Shown piece by piece: positions 24,445-34,975 of a DNA stretch of 64,000 nucleotides. The notes beneath the pieces are model-generated. The model did no database searches. It worked only from the letters and a program-made list of their open reading frames with translations, and was not told the origin of the DNA. Each line of letters opens with the position of its first letter. Position 1 is the stretch's first letter. The stretch comes from Ailurus styani (taxonomy: Eukaryota; Chordata; Mammalia; Carnivora; Ailuridae), in the NCBI GenBank assembly GCA_002007465.1, contig LNAC01000766.1, forward strand, positions 413,842 to 477,841, in the 5' to 3' direction. The position numbers and the translations under genes are program-made.

Positions 24445-25160
24445 AGACTTTGTCTTGCAACGGGGTGGCATTCTTCTACCTCTCTCACTCCTCTTTCTGC
24501 ATCACAAGCACAGCTATTTCTCCCTTATTCTCAGATTGGCTCTTCTCTGCGGTCCTCATGGTGATCCTCTCCCCTCTGTCCCCTTTCCCTCAGCTATCTC
24601 ATCTACTGCCCCAGTTTTAGTTCTCTTGTCCTTGAAAAGCAACTCTTCAACTTTGACTACGACTTCCCTTTGCTACTCTACACATGAAGTTTCAATTACC
24701 TATGGCCCTTTTCTTATTGGGTATTCTACCCAGAAAAACACAAGTACATGCCAAACCAAAATAATCATCCCAATGTCAGTATCGACTCCCAGTCCCTGAG
24801 TTTCCAAGTCGTTTGGTACTTCCTTCTCCTGTATTATATCTATACAACCCACTGCTATCAATTCTACCTCTGAATCCCCTCACTTACTTCTTTCCATCTC
24901 CATCTGTCTTCCCTCTAGTTTAGCTCAGCACCAAATCCTACCTGGACCTCTGTAACAGACTCAAATCAAGAGCTTTTTAAGAAATTTCCACCCTTTAGCC
25001 CATCTTACCCATAGCTTCCATAGTGTGCCTCCTTATTCCAAAGTCTTCAAAAGCAGCCTTGCCTTGTGAATGAAGTATTAACTCCTCACTGTGGTACTAT
25101 AGCTCCTCCGCCCTTGCCAAGAACATAGCTAACTTATCATTTTAGCTTTACCTCTGGCTA
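24445..25160 (+). mobile_element. L2 remnant
   Basis: Pyrimidine-rich L2 3' region. 'CTCAGCACCAAATCCTACC', 'AAGTATTAACTCCTCACTG' and 'CTCCTCCGCCCTTGCC' correspond to L2 landmarks. The 114-codon frame at 24455-24799 lies inside this and is not a gene. Confidence 0.6.
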
Positions 25161-25284
25161 TTTATCTATTCGTTTTCTGTGTTCTTAGTTAAACATGACC
25201 AATGACACTATTGTTACTACTGTTATCAGCAGCAACCACAGCTACTGTTACTTATCTCTGATATTACCATGACTACATAATACT

Positions 25285-25600
25285 ACTATCTAACTTAATG
25301 ATGAACATTTATTGGATTCTTGATAAGTGCCAAGAACTGTGCTTAAGCATTTTCATTCAACATGTAGTCACCCAACAATCACTGACCACCTGTAATATGT
25401 TCAGCAGGTGTCGACGATATAATCAGACAGGGAGTTGCCTACCACACTCACGGAGCTTATTACTTCACTCCCCTTCTCTATTTCATTCTTGCAATAATCT
25501 TCTGGAAGTAGGTATTGTGTAATCAACATCATTTTACAGATGAGGAAACTGAGGCTCAGAGAGTTTTAGTAACCCATCCAAAGACTTAAAGAGAAGAGCT
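25285..25600 (-). mobile_element. MIR, split by unrelated sequence
   Basis: The two MIR halves are 'GATGAACATTTATTGGATTC' near 25300 and 'CATTTTACAGATGAGGAAAC' near 25530. Between them (about 25370-25490) is sequence that is not MIR and may be a separate old insertion. Confidence 0.7.
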
Positions 25601-25949
25601 GCAGCTTCCAGACCTCTCGTGTTCCAGACCCTGAAGCTATTCACGCTCCCTTTCTCCACCTTTTTCTTGACCGTCCCCTCAGGCCCATTCATCGGCCACA
25701 GATCCTTGAGGGGAGGCCTATGTTGTATTCTTCTTTGTAGCCCACATGCCACCTGCCACAATTGATTAGCATCTTTATAGCTCAATATATGTTTTGAGGT
25801 TAAATGAAATAGAAGTAAAAGCATTAGCGACATCATCCCAGAGAGGCTTAATCTCACAGTCAGGCTCTCTCACTGCTGAGCAACAGCCTCTCCCAGAGTA
25901 ATCAATGATCAATGTCTCTCAGCTGTCTGAAATAGAAGACAATATACCT
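25601..25949. other. Unique DNA, no gene seen
   Basis: A 107-codon minus-strand frame (25534-25857) overlaps the MIR and shows no domain. Confidence 0.4.
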
Positions 25950-25963
25950 CACCTGCAGCTTCT

Positions 25964-26157
25964 TTTTTTTTTTAAGATTTTATTTATAAATTTGAGAGAT
26001 AGAAAAAGAGAGATCACAAGTGGGGTGGGGGGCAGAGGGAGAGAGAGAAGCAGACTCCCCACTGAGCAGGGAGCGTGACTCAGGGCTTTATCTCAGGACC
26101 CTGAGATCATGATCTGAGTTAAAGGCGGACAACTGACTGAGCCACCCAGAAGCCCGT
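25964..26157 (-). mobile_element. Can-SINE, older, minus strand
   Basis: Poly-T, 'AAGATTTTATTTATAAATTT', purine-rich block, and the head complement 'GAGCCACCCAGAAGCCC'. Flanked by a 14-bp duplication with two differences (25950-25963 and 26158-26171). Confidence 0.93.
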
Positions 26158-26174
26158 CACCCACAGCTTCTAAT

Positions 26175-26755
26175 ACAGGTTTCATTGGTTCATCTGTTCT
26201 TGTGCTTAATAAGCAAGATTAATATTCATTGTAAATTCAGTTGTTAAGATGGTGTTACCAAATTCCATGTTCATTCCACTTTCCAATACACACTACTGCA
26301 CTCTGCTAATGTTTCATCATGTTCTGCTACAATGCATTAAGGGCAGGACTGGTGACATTTGTTTGGAATGTGGCATATATATCCTACTTCAAAATGTCCA
26401 GGGGCCAATGGAGATGAATGAGGCATAGTTAAGGTCCTTGCTGCTTTGTACAGCTCCTTTTAACATTAAAACCATGAAGAAATACCCCACTAAATATAGT
26501 CTTAACACAATCATCATGGAAAGAATAATCTTTAACACAAATAATAGTGCTTTTGTTCATCTGGCTTCATTCATCACCACCTCTCATGGGACTTAAATGA
26601 CATTTCTCCCATTCTTTCAGATTTGACACCAGAGAAATCCCAGTCTCTCTAGCCAAGAGATGGAGAAGCTGAGGATGAGTTCTAACAGTATCAAATAACA
26701 TGCAAAAGTCCATGATAACTGCAGGTTATTCCAAGAATGCATATATGGAGGGCAG
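26175..26755. other. Unique DNA, no gene seen
   Basis: No repeat or exon recognised. Confidence 0.4.
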
Positions 26756-26759
26756 AATG

Positions 26760-26900
26760 TGGATCAACCATTTGACAAATGTGTATTGAGGGTCTACTGT
26801 CCAGGAACAGTCTTCTGTGCTGGAGATACCAAAATGAACAAGAAAGATTGCCTTCCCTAAGGGAAACTGCAATCGAGAGGGGAAGCCAGAGCAGCAGGCT
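26760..26900 (+). mobile_element. Ancient mammalian repeat, family not named
   Basis: 'TGACAAATGTGTATTGAGGG' followed by 'GGAGATACCAAAATGAACAA' is a typical phrase of an old repeat also seen near 46600. Confidence 0.45.
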
Positions 26901-27164
26901 CCAATATGCTGTTATAACTCTTTTGATAAGATAAAGCCAAAAACTGTGGAGGCACCCAAAGAGGGCACTATAGTTTAGAAACTCAAGAGAACTTTGCAGA
27001 AGAATTGGCAGCTAGGCTGCAGAAGTGAGGAAATCATATATAATAAACCAAAGATTTAAAAAAATAACACTTGAGAAGAAATAAGAACCAGAGATTAATG
27101 ATAGTATATGGAGAAGGTGAATGGAGACTAAGAAAAAAATGTATATTCTTAAACTCCAGAATTA
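26901..27164. other. Unique DNA, no gene seen
   Basis: No repeat or exon recognised. Confidence 0.4.
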
Positions 27165-27325
27165 GGGGCACCTGGGTGGCTCAGTTGGTTAAGTGTATGC
27201 CTTTGGCCCAGGTCATGATTTTGGGGTCCTGGGATCAAGCCATGTCCTGCTCAGCAGGGAGCCTGCTTCTCCCTCTCCCTCTGCCCCCCCCAACCCTCTC
27301 CCTTGCTTTCTTTCTCTCTCTCCAA
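27165..27325 (+). mobile_element. Can-SINE without A-tail
   Basis: Head 'GGGGCACCTGGGTGGCTCAG', body and CT-rich segment are present. The copy ends in CTCTCTCTCC with no A-rich tail and no visible target duplication. Three open frames on both strands here are by-products of the SINE. Confidence 0.9.
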
Positions 27326-27429
27326 TTGGATATATCACTCTTGAACTCAGAGATGCCAAACCAAACCATCGTGCATTCAAACTGCCTAAAGTAATTTTCA
27401 TTACAGCAAATTAAATTTGACCACACAGT

Positions 27430-27872
27430 CGTTGACACTCCTTCTATGAAGAAGCTTAGCATATATCCCATCTCCTTGAGTCTCGCCAGGCTCTCTGACT
27501 GCTTTGGCCAATAAAATACAATGGGAAGTGACACGTGACAACTTATATACTGGCAGTTTCCACTTTCTGTCTCTTGAAGTTCTTACTTTTGAACTCAAGT
27601 GCTCTTATTTCAAGGAAGCCCAAGAGATTCCAAGACCTTAGTCAGGAGCCCCATCTGAGCTTCCATCTGACAGTCAGAACCTGTTTGCCAGCCATGAGTG
27701 AGAGCCATTTTGGAAATAGATCCTCTATCCACAGCCAACCCACCCCAGCTGACACTACATGGAGTGAATAGAAGCCATACCTTTCAAGCCCTGCCTGAAT
27801 TGCAAATTAATGATTTGAGCCACTAACTTTGGATGATTTGTTACACAGCAATAAATAGTTGGAACCCACACC
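27430..27872 (+). mobile_element. MaLR-type solo LTR (MLT1-like), plus strand
   Basis: An endogenous retrovirus-like LTR. Landmarks in order are 'TGCTTTGGCCAATAAAATAC' near 27501, 'TGAGTGAGAGCCATTTTGG' near 27694, and the 3' block 'TGAGCCACTAACTTTGGATG' with 'TTGTTACACAGCAATAAATA'. No internal viral genes are present. Confidence 0.65.
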
Positions 27873-27894
27873 TACTTTAAGAAATTGGTGCCTC

Positions 27895-28077
27895 AGGGAC
27901 CTGGGTGTCTCAGTTGGTTAGGCATCTGCCTTAGGCTTGGGTCATGATCCCGGGGTCCTGGGATCAAGTCCCATGTTGGGCTCTCTGTTCAGCCGGGAAT
28001 CTGTTTCTCCCTTTCTCTCTGCCTGTCACTCCCACTGCTTGTGCTCTCTCTCTCTCTCAAAGAAATAACAAAATCTT

Positions 28078-28109
<32 letters not shown>

Positions 28110-28110
28110 G
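27895..28110 (+). mobile_element. Can-SINE, plus strand, with (AAAAG)n tail
   Basis: A diverged head 'CAGGGACCTGGGTGTCTCAG', the tRNA-related body, a CT-rich segment and a long A/AAAAG tail at 28078-28110. The flanking match is imperfect. Confidence 0.92.
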
Positions 28111-28735
28111 AAACTCATTCCTCACTTTCAATGTAAAGATTGTGTTGATGAGCCCATAGAGATATTAGAGCTAGTGCTATTTGTGGTATAGACCTTCCTC
28201 TACCCTGGTGGGTCCCATGTTAAATAAAAGTAGTTATAAAGGATGATGGGGCTGAGAGGTCTCATATAACTCTCCAGTTACAGAAAATATGTTCATATAA
28301 CAGTCATATAAAAGAACTCTGCCAGATGCTGTCATTCAGATTCTCCATTGTGATCAACCAGACAATAATCCCAGCTGAAATGAACACATGTTCTCAATTA
28401 GAATCTATTGATAATAATTGGGAACACAGTACATGCCAAGCATAATTTCTACTAATTGCTGTTGAGAGTCTAAAAGATCATAGTGAGAATGAGAGACAGT
28501 CAAGAATAATTTTTTTAAAAAGCCATCTTCTGTACATTGGGTCTTGTAAACCCACCTCATAATGAGAATTAATGCAATGGTACTTATAAAGTTCTTGGAC
28601 CCAGCAGAACAAAAATTATAAGCTAATAGAAAATGTTGTCAGTATCAGTTGATAGTTCTGAAAGATATTTTTAAGGAAAGAAAAATCAATATAAAAATTT
28701 AATAAGCCAAGAAACACATATTGCTAATAATTTGA
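28111..28735. other. Unique DNA, no gene seen
   Basis: No repeat or exon recognised. Confidence 0.4.
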
Positions 28736-28739
28736 TTTG

Positions 28740-29095
28740 TTTCTGTGACAACCATCCTCCCAGTCACCCAGGCTTGAAATCTGTGTCTCACTTTTAAAGA
28801 CAATTGCAAAAAAAAATTAGATTCTGTCTCCACATTATCTTTGCCTCTGCTCTCTTCTGTCCTCTTCCACTGCCACTTACCTACTTCAGTATCTCGACAC
28901 CTACCCTACTATAAGCCCTCCTAATTGATCTCCCTGAATCCAGTTTCTCTCCTTTTCAGTTCAACTTAGGCAGCTTCCAGATTCATTTTTGTTTATGTCA
29001 CTCCCCTGCTTAAAATCATCAATTGTTTCCTTATTGTCTTAGAATAAAGTCAAACTCAGAACAGGGTATCCTGGCTTCTAGCCACCACAGATTCC
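28740..29095 (+). mobile_element. L2 remnant
   Basis: 'TAATTGATCTCCCTGAATCC', 'ATGTCACTCCCCTGCTTAAA' and 'AGAATAAAGTCAAACTC' are diagnostic L2 blocks in plus-strand order. Confidence 0.8.
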
Positions 29096-29239
29096 AGGAA
29101 AGCATCCCCCTCTTCTGACTCAGTGAGGGAAGAGAAGGTGTCCATTCCTCACAGATAATTGGTGCCCTATTGTGCCAGGAATTATTGCTGTGCATTCATT
29201 CTCTCAACCTTTCAGCTGTTTAAATGTGTACCATCATTT

Positions 29240-29468
29240 CACACTCCACAATCCATAATTAACTAGGTAAACTTGTACAAGAATTAAAATTTATCACAAC
29301 TATGTGCTAGGAACATTATACATGTAATTATACTAAATCCTTCCAATATCATAAGTTACTATTGTTCCTTTAATATAGATGAGTAAACTGAGGCTCAGAG
29401 AGGTTGAGCAACCTTCTCAGACAACAAGGGGTAGAACCAGGAGTCAATCCCAAGTCTGCCTGATGTCT
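29240..29468 (-). mobile_element. MIR
   Basis: 'ATGTGCTAGGAACATTATAC', 'GATGAGTAAACTGAGGCTCA' and 'AGTCAATCCCAAGTCTGCC' give a clear MIR in reverse. Confidence 0.8.
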
Positions 29469-30668
29469 AAATTGTCTTGAGGTGAATAAAATTTAAAGAC
29501 ATTATATAGGAAAACTGTTGATCCTGAAACAAATTTAATATCCGATGACTGCTCATGGAGCTCATTTCCCAGCAAACACATTTTCAACTCAGATTCACTA
29601 CTGATACATGCAAAGAGGCAATTGCCAAGGTTCCTTCATTAAAATATTCCATCGAAGGTATTTTTGGTCTTGTGAAATTTGCATTTTATTTCAATAAAAT
29701 GTATTTTTTATGTTAAGAAGGAAAACAAAAGCTTGCTTCAAACATTTCCATTGAATTTACTGTATTTCTTAAGTTTCAAAAGAAGTCCATTTACAAGGAT
29801 GGGCCCACAATCTCACCAGGGACAGAGAGATCACTGATGAGACTACAGAGGGTCTCTTCAAAGCACAGAAACTTGACCTTCTGAGGCTGACATTCTGTTG
29901 CCAGGGTTTTGTATGGTCCTCCCTACCCCAAGGTGTTCCTGCTGCGTATCCCTCCATCTCCTCCTCCTCTTGCTCCTTTCAGCTCTCCTGTTGTCCAAGG
30001 AAAGCTGGATGCATTGCATTGTTGCCTGATTTTTAATCCATCTTCCTCTCCTCCTCATTTTCTTTTTAAAAAAAATTTTAGAGTCTTTTTTTTTTTTTTA
30101 ATCATTTCTCTTCAAGTCCTCACTCAGAGGCTCAATGCCATTGTGCCAGAAAGCAGAACTCTCTTCTGGAATGAGGGCAGGCCTACTCTTTCCACAGGTC
30201 TCCACTGATGGCAGCTTGGCCAACAAGAATCTTATATGCTTTCTGGGACACATGGGCTCCGTTTTTGTGTAAGCTTTCAGAGGAAAATGTTCTTATCAGT
30301 ACAAACATGATCAGAAGCCACCATGTTGCTTTGAGATGAAGAGTCAAAGAAATATAAATAATACTAAATAGAAAAATAAAGGTGTATAAAAGAAATTCTC
30401 GCTAATCAGTATCATATTAATTCTTTCTTTTTTGTACTCAAAGCATGACAACACATATAACTTGTTTGCCATAAGCCAATGGGGATTATGTCTTCAATAA
30501 TAAACGTGTCATAGTGTATTTGTGGGTGGAGTAAAGGTTCTATGTTTTATCCTCTAGAATAACAAAACACACACACTTACTGGTGTGATGCTTCTTTGCA
30601 CAGACTTCTCTGAGATTTTGTCTTATCCTATTTTCTGAAAACAAGGGGCGGGAAGTGTGTTTTATCAT
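29469..30668. other. Unique DNA, no gene seen
   Basis: The frames at 29769-30208 overlap on both strands and have no known domain. A poly-T run lies near 30088. Confidence 0.45.
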
Positions 30669-30686
30669 CCTGGGATGAAATTTTTA

Positions 30687-30908
30687 TTTTTTTTTTTATT
30701 TTTTTTTTTAAAGATTTTATTTATTTATTTGACACACAGAGAGAGATCACAAGTAGGCAGAGAGGCAGGCAGAGAGAGAGACAAGGAGAGGAGGAAGCAG
30801 GCTCCCTGCCGAGCAGAGAGCCCGATGCGGGCCTCGATCCCAGGACGCTGAGATCATGACCTGAGCCGAAAGCAGAGGCTTTAACCCACTGAGCCACCCA
30901 GGCGCCCC
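30687..30908 (-). mobile_element. Can-SINE, young-looking, minus strand
   Basis: Long poly-T tract, 'AAAGATTTTATTTATTTATT', purine block and an intact head complement ending 'CCCAGGCGCCCC'. A perfect 17-bp duplication CTGGGATGAAATTTTTA lies at 30670-30686 and 30909-30925. The long duplication and low divergence make this one of the youngest insertions in the window. Confidence 0.96.
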
Positions 30909-31186
30909 CTGGGATGAAATTTTTAAAATAACAACATCCAGTATTGTATTTTTAAAATTTTATTTAATTTTATTTTTTATCTTTATTTTTATGGGATATT
31001 TTGTTTATATATTTTTAATTAACATATAATGTATTCTTATTTTCAGAGGTAGAGGTCAGTGATTCAACAGTCGTCCATAACACCCAATGTTCATTACATC
31101 ATGTGCCCTCCTTAATGCCCATCACCCCGTTACCCCATCCTCCCACTCCCCTCTCCTTCAGTTTGTTTCCTAAGATTAAAAGTTTC

Positions 31187-31380
31187 AGGTTGACTGGGTC
31201 ACTCAGTCCATTAAGCATCTGCTTTCAGCTCAGGTCATGATCCCAGGGTCCTGGGGTTGAGTCCCACATCTGGCTCCTTGCTCAGTGGGGAGCCTGTTTC
31301 TCCCTCTGCCTCTGTGTTCCCCATGCTTGTGTGCATGCTTTCTATCTGATAAATAAATTTTTAAAAATCTTTTTAAAAAA
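31187..31380 (+). mobile_element. Can-SINE inserted in the L1
   Basis: A diverged head, then 'CAGCTCAGGTCATGATCCC', CT-rich segment and A/T-rich tail. It interrupts L1 sequence that is continuous on either side, so it is younger than that L1. Confidence 0.92.
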
Positions 31381-31631
31381 GTCTCTTATGGTTTGTCTCC
31401 CTCTCTGGTTTCATCTTGTTTCATTTTTTCCCTCTCTTCCCCTATGATTCTCTGTTTTGTTCCACATGAGTGAGATCATATGATAATTGTCTTTCTCTGA
31501 CTGACTGATTTATTTCAATTAGCATCATACTCTCTAGTTCCATCCACGTCATTGTAAATGGCAAGATTTCATTTTTTGATGGCTGAGTAATATTCCATAT
31601 ATATATTCCATATGTGTGTGTGTGTGTGTAT

Positions 31632-31686
31632 AATAGCCAAATTATGGAACGAGCCCAACATTTGGGCTTTCCATAATTTGGCTATT
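31632..31686. repeat. Near-perfect palindrome in L1 sequence
   Basis: Arms of 18 bp (31632-31649 and 31669-31686) are perfect inverted repeats. An inner pair of 7 bp (31652-31658 and 31662-31668) extends the stem, leaving a 2-base bulge and a 3-base loop. The left arm is L1 in sense, the right arm L1 in antisense. Confidence 0.95.
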
Positions 31687-31789
31687 GAAAATCTTATACT
31701 ATATTAGCACATTCTCTACTATACTGGGGCCCAAGAACAAAGTCTGACCCCTACAACCACTGCAGAGAGTGTTCGGGTTAACATTTTTA

Positions 31790-31968
31790 AAGAATTTTGT
31801 ATACGTGAGACACTGTTTTAAGGACTTTACAAAAATTCCTCAGAATAGTTTCATAAAGTAAGCGCTATTATGCCTGCTTTATGGAGGAAGAAATGAAGGG
31901 AAAATTAAGCACCTAGTACACTCCAGAGCTAGGATTCAAACTTGGGTGCTCTGGCCCCAAAGTGTCTT
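31790..31968 (-). mobile_element. MIR
   Basis: 'TTTTAAGGACTTTACAAAAA', 'GGAGGAAGAAATGAAGGG' and 'GCTAGGATTCAAACTTGGG' are MIR blocks in reverse. Confidence 0.75.
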
Positions 31969-32012
31969 CTTTCAAATAGTAATTTCTAAATTTGCCTTAA
32001 ACACATGCATAC

Positions 32013-32082
32013 AAACACACACACACACACTCACTTCACACATTGAAAAGAAGGAATTNTCACACATTGAAAAGAAGGAATT
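32013..32082. repeat. (AC)n tract and 23-bp duplication around a single N
   Basis: An AC microsatellite at 32013-32030 is followed by identical 23-bp copies at 32036-32058 and 32060-32082, separated by an N at 32059. Confidence 0.9.
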
Positions 32083-32418
32083 CGGAAGCATGGAAAGTTT
32101 GACTCAACTTTTTAAGCTTAACAGGACATCATTTTGATTGAAACTCCTGCTTCTGAGAGCAATTAGTACTTAAGAACCATGGCTACTAAATGCTATGAGG
32201 TATTTTTATCCTCAGTGTAGTGAGAAGAGAAAAATGGAGATTAAAGCTGGGAGGTTCTGTATCCCCGCACATGTTTTCCAAATGTTAATATTTTACTACT
32301 TGTGCTGTATTCTCTCTGTCTTATTCTATCAGAGTAAGACGCAGACAGAACATTTCTTTAACCCTGGCCATTTTCACGTGTCTTTCCTAAAAACAAGGTC
32401 CTCAGTTACACAACCATT

Positions 32419-32771
32419 GTACGATCCTCAAAATGAAGGCATTAACATGATTATAATATTGGTACCTAGCATACAGGCCTTACTTAGACATCCCCAAGTA
32501 CCATCATAATGTCTTTAAAAGAAAAAGAAAGTCCAAGATCATGCATTCCATTCAGTTGTCAGGTCTCTTTAGTGTCCTTTAATCTGGAATATTNAGTACG
32601 ATCCTCAAAAATGAAGGCATTAACATGATTATAATATTGGTACCTAGCATACAGACCTTACTTAGACATCCCCAAGTACCATCATAATGTCTTTAAAAGA
32701 AAAAGAAAATCCAAGATCATGCATTCCATTCAGTTGTCAGGTCTCTTTAGTGTCCTTTAATCTGGAATATT
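32419..32771. repeat. ~175-bp direct duplication around a single N
   Basis: Copy 1 is 32419-32593 and copy 2 is 32596-32771, with the N at 32594. They differ by one extra A and two G/A changes, consistent with two haplotypes of one locus joined end to end. The true genome probably holds this segment once. Confidence 0.9.
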
Positions 32772-32879
32772 TTTCAAGTCTTGCATTTTCATTTTATGCC
32801 ATGGACATTTATGTAGAGCACACACCAGGTATTTTGTAGGGTTTGTCTGATGTTTTCACAGGATAAATTTGGGATATAT

Positions 32880-33010
32880 GTTTTGGACTCAGATATATGT
32901 AATTCTCATTTTATTTAATTTTACAGAGGAGGAAACAGAGAGGCAGTTTGCCAGGGTCACACAGCCTGTCAGTCACAAAACCAAGTTCACACCTTGGGCA
33001 TCAGCCCAAG
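32880..33010 (-). mobile_element. MIR fragment
   Basis: 'TTTTACAGAGGAGGAAACAG' with 'AGGGTCACACAGCCTGTCAG' is a strong MIR match in reverse. Confidence 0.75.
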
Positions 33011-33114
33011 TCCAGGGTCTTGATTTCTCACCCTTACTTTCTCACTTGGGAGGGACATTAGAATTAATGTGTAATTATTGTGATATCATTAAATACTGTT
33101 ATGTGCCATAATGT

Positions 33115-33255
33115 TTCTTTGTGGCTTTCACATTTGGCATGTTATCTACTCTCAAGACACCCTCATGAGAAAGGTACAATCCAGTATATTTACAGCAAAG
33201 AAGACTAACATTTAGAGCAATTATAAAAGATACCCAATGTTGGACAGCTAGTTGT
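33115..33255 (-). mobile_element. MIR fragment, weak
   Basis: 'TGTTATCTACTCTCAAGACA' and '...TGGACAGCTAGTTG' fit a decayed second MIR. Confidence 0.45.
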
Positions 33256-33261
33256 CGGAAT

Positions 33262-33420
33262 GTTCAGGGCATGGATTTTTACATGGACTAGAGATTAGAA
33301 TCACCCAAAGAGCTTTATAAGGCACACTTACAAGCAGGCCCCAACCAGGCCAATTAAATAAAAATCTCTGGAGATGGGTCCTAGTTCTATGCTCCATTTT
33401 TTTGGAACACCTAGGTAAGT
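33262..33420 (+). mobile_element. hAT-Charlie fragment (MER5-like)
   Basis: 'AGAATCACCCAAAGAGCTTT', 'CAGGCCCCAACCAGGCCAAT' and 'AAATCTCTGGAGATGGG' follow the order of the MER5 nonautonomous DNA transposon. Terminal repeats are lost. Confidence 0.6.
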
Positions 33421-34660
33421 ATAATATATATATCAAGGTTGCAAGTCACCGTAATAAAATTTTAAACTTTCTGTTGATGGTAATAATTAGAGGGACTTCT
33501 TAGGAAGTTAGCCAAAGACATAGATTATCACTATAGTCTCCTCTTTCGGGAAATGACTACCTGAGGTAGGATCTTAAATTGATGCCCTTAGGTCATAGCA
33601 CTAAAATCTCATTTCAGAACTTTTCTATTTGCTTTTTCTAAACTCAGTTTACACTCAGACCTCTCCAGATCCCCAGCAACATGACCCAACTCTTCATTCA
33701 CTCTCAGAATTCCTTGCGTCCAGCTTTATTTCCACTCCCAGATGGTGACCCTCTGTGTGACCAGAGACCACATTTCATCCACCTCAGCCCAAATCAACTA
33801 CAGCAATCCTTCAAACACAGCAGGCACTCAGTAATAAATGGTTTGCTAAGTAACTTCATTTTAAGTTTCCCTTTTGCCCACTCAAAGCTTTGAGGAATTT
33901 TATTGTACTTTATCTTGAACTCAGCATTTTACCCTGAAGGATTAGCATCAAATGCGGGGTTGAAGATGTCATGTGCTTTCCTTCCATATCACTTCGGGCA
34001 GTATAAACTATGACATGTCTTGCCTGAATCCCTGAGGTTCCCCACTGTCCACGATCCTGTCTCCTGAGATACATATGTTTATGGCTCATCATTGTCTTGT
34101 TTCTAAATTAGCTCTTTCTAAAAACTTTTAAAGTGCAAACGTAAAGACCTTTGGTGTGTCACTTTGTAAAAGGCTCATAATGGGATTGAAAAATGTACAT
34201 TTGTCAGGTTCTTCTTGTCTGCACATTTATTTCCTCTTCCACATCCAGTGGGGGCCCTGAGACTATGGCACCACATGAGTTCCCCAAATCTTGGGAAGAT
34301 GTTGACTCCACTTAGGCCACGGGGCTTAGAGTACCAAAGAAGCAGGCTAAGCGCCCAGGTGACCCCTGGGGTTTAGTGTGGTGTCAGCGACAAATGCTGT
34401 TCTTGCGCTTGTTGCTACAAAGTTGTCTGTTCTCATACACATCTCTACACCATACACCATCTCGTTCCACCTCTCAACATCACAGCCAACAGATTTCCTT
34501 TTCCAGTGAGTTCGGAAGTCACCGTGACAGGACGGAGTCCTGTGTAAAACCCGTTTGTTTATGTGAAGCCTGTGTGATGTACCTTCACATCCCCCTTGGA
34601 TGATTGAAAGCCCCTATTATCACTAACAGACTAAGCTGGTGTTTTTTGAAAGGTAATGAA
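33421..34660. other. Unique DNA, no gene seen
   Basis: Short frames only; none with a recognisable domain. Confidence 0.4.
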
Positions 34661-34975
34661 CTTCATTCCATTGACATAAAGCCCAGAGGAGAAGGTCCTG
34701 GGAGAGGAAAGTCCCAGGCTGTGTGCAGTTTCTGCTTCTGTGGCTGCAGCTGGGCCCTGTGGATCGGGGTAGGGGGAGGAGCTGCCAAGGTACTTAATGG
34801 TTGCGTCAGGTTGGGCCTGGAGCAGCCCCAGCGTCTGCCTCCAGCTTCTAATGAACAGTGCTGTGGGCAGGCATGGCTGATTCATCGGGCTCCTGCCTCA
34901 TTAGAATGTCAAGCAAGGCTCAGCTGCCTCAAATCCCTTGCGCAAGTAGGCAGGCTGAAATTATAAATAAATACA
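34661..34975. other. GC-richer unique segment, possible noncoding element
   Basis: Clearly GC-richer than its flanks and free of repeats that I know. It contains E-box-type CAGCTG sites at 34747 and 34921, homeodomain-like CATTAG and an A/T-rich 'TTATAAATAAATA' at its right edge. A 120-codon plus frame and an 84-codon minus frame overlap here, which argues that both reflect GC content. Confidence 0.3.

Larger units (their letters stand above)
30945..31687 (-). mobile_element. Carnivore L1 3' end, minus strand, split by a SINE and ending in a palindrome
   Basis: The L1 3' UTR complement runs from the T-rich edge through 'TAATTAACATATAATGTATT' and 'ACACCCAATGTTCATTACAT' to about 31186. It resumes after the SINE at 'GTCTCTTATGGTTTGTCTCC' and continues into ORF2 complement with 'GATGGCTGAGTAATATTCCA'. 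The 5' edge shows an inverted duplication of L1 sequence (31632-31686). Confidence 0.85.

Noticed and set aside
34604..34966. 120-codon plus-strand frame with Gly/Cys/Trp-rich product
   Set aside because: Overlaps an open minus frame in the same GC-richer block. GC content lowers stop frequency, which explains both.
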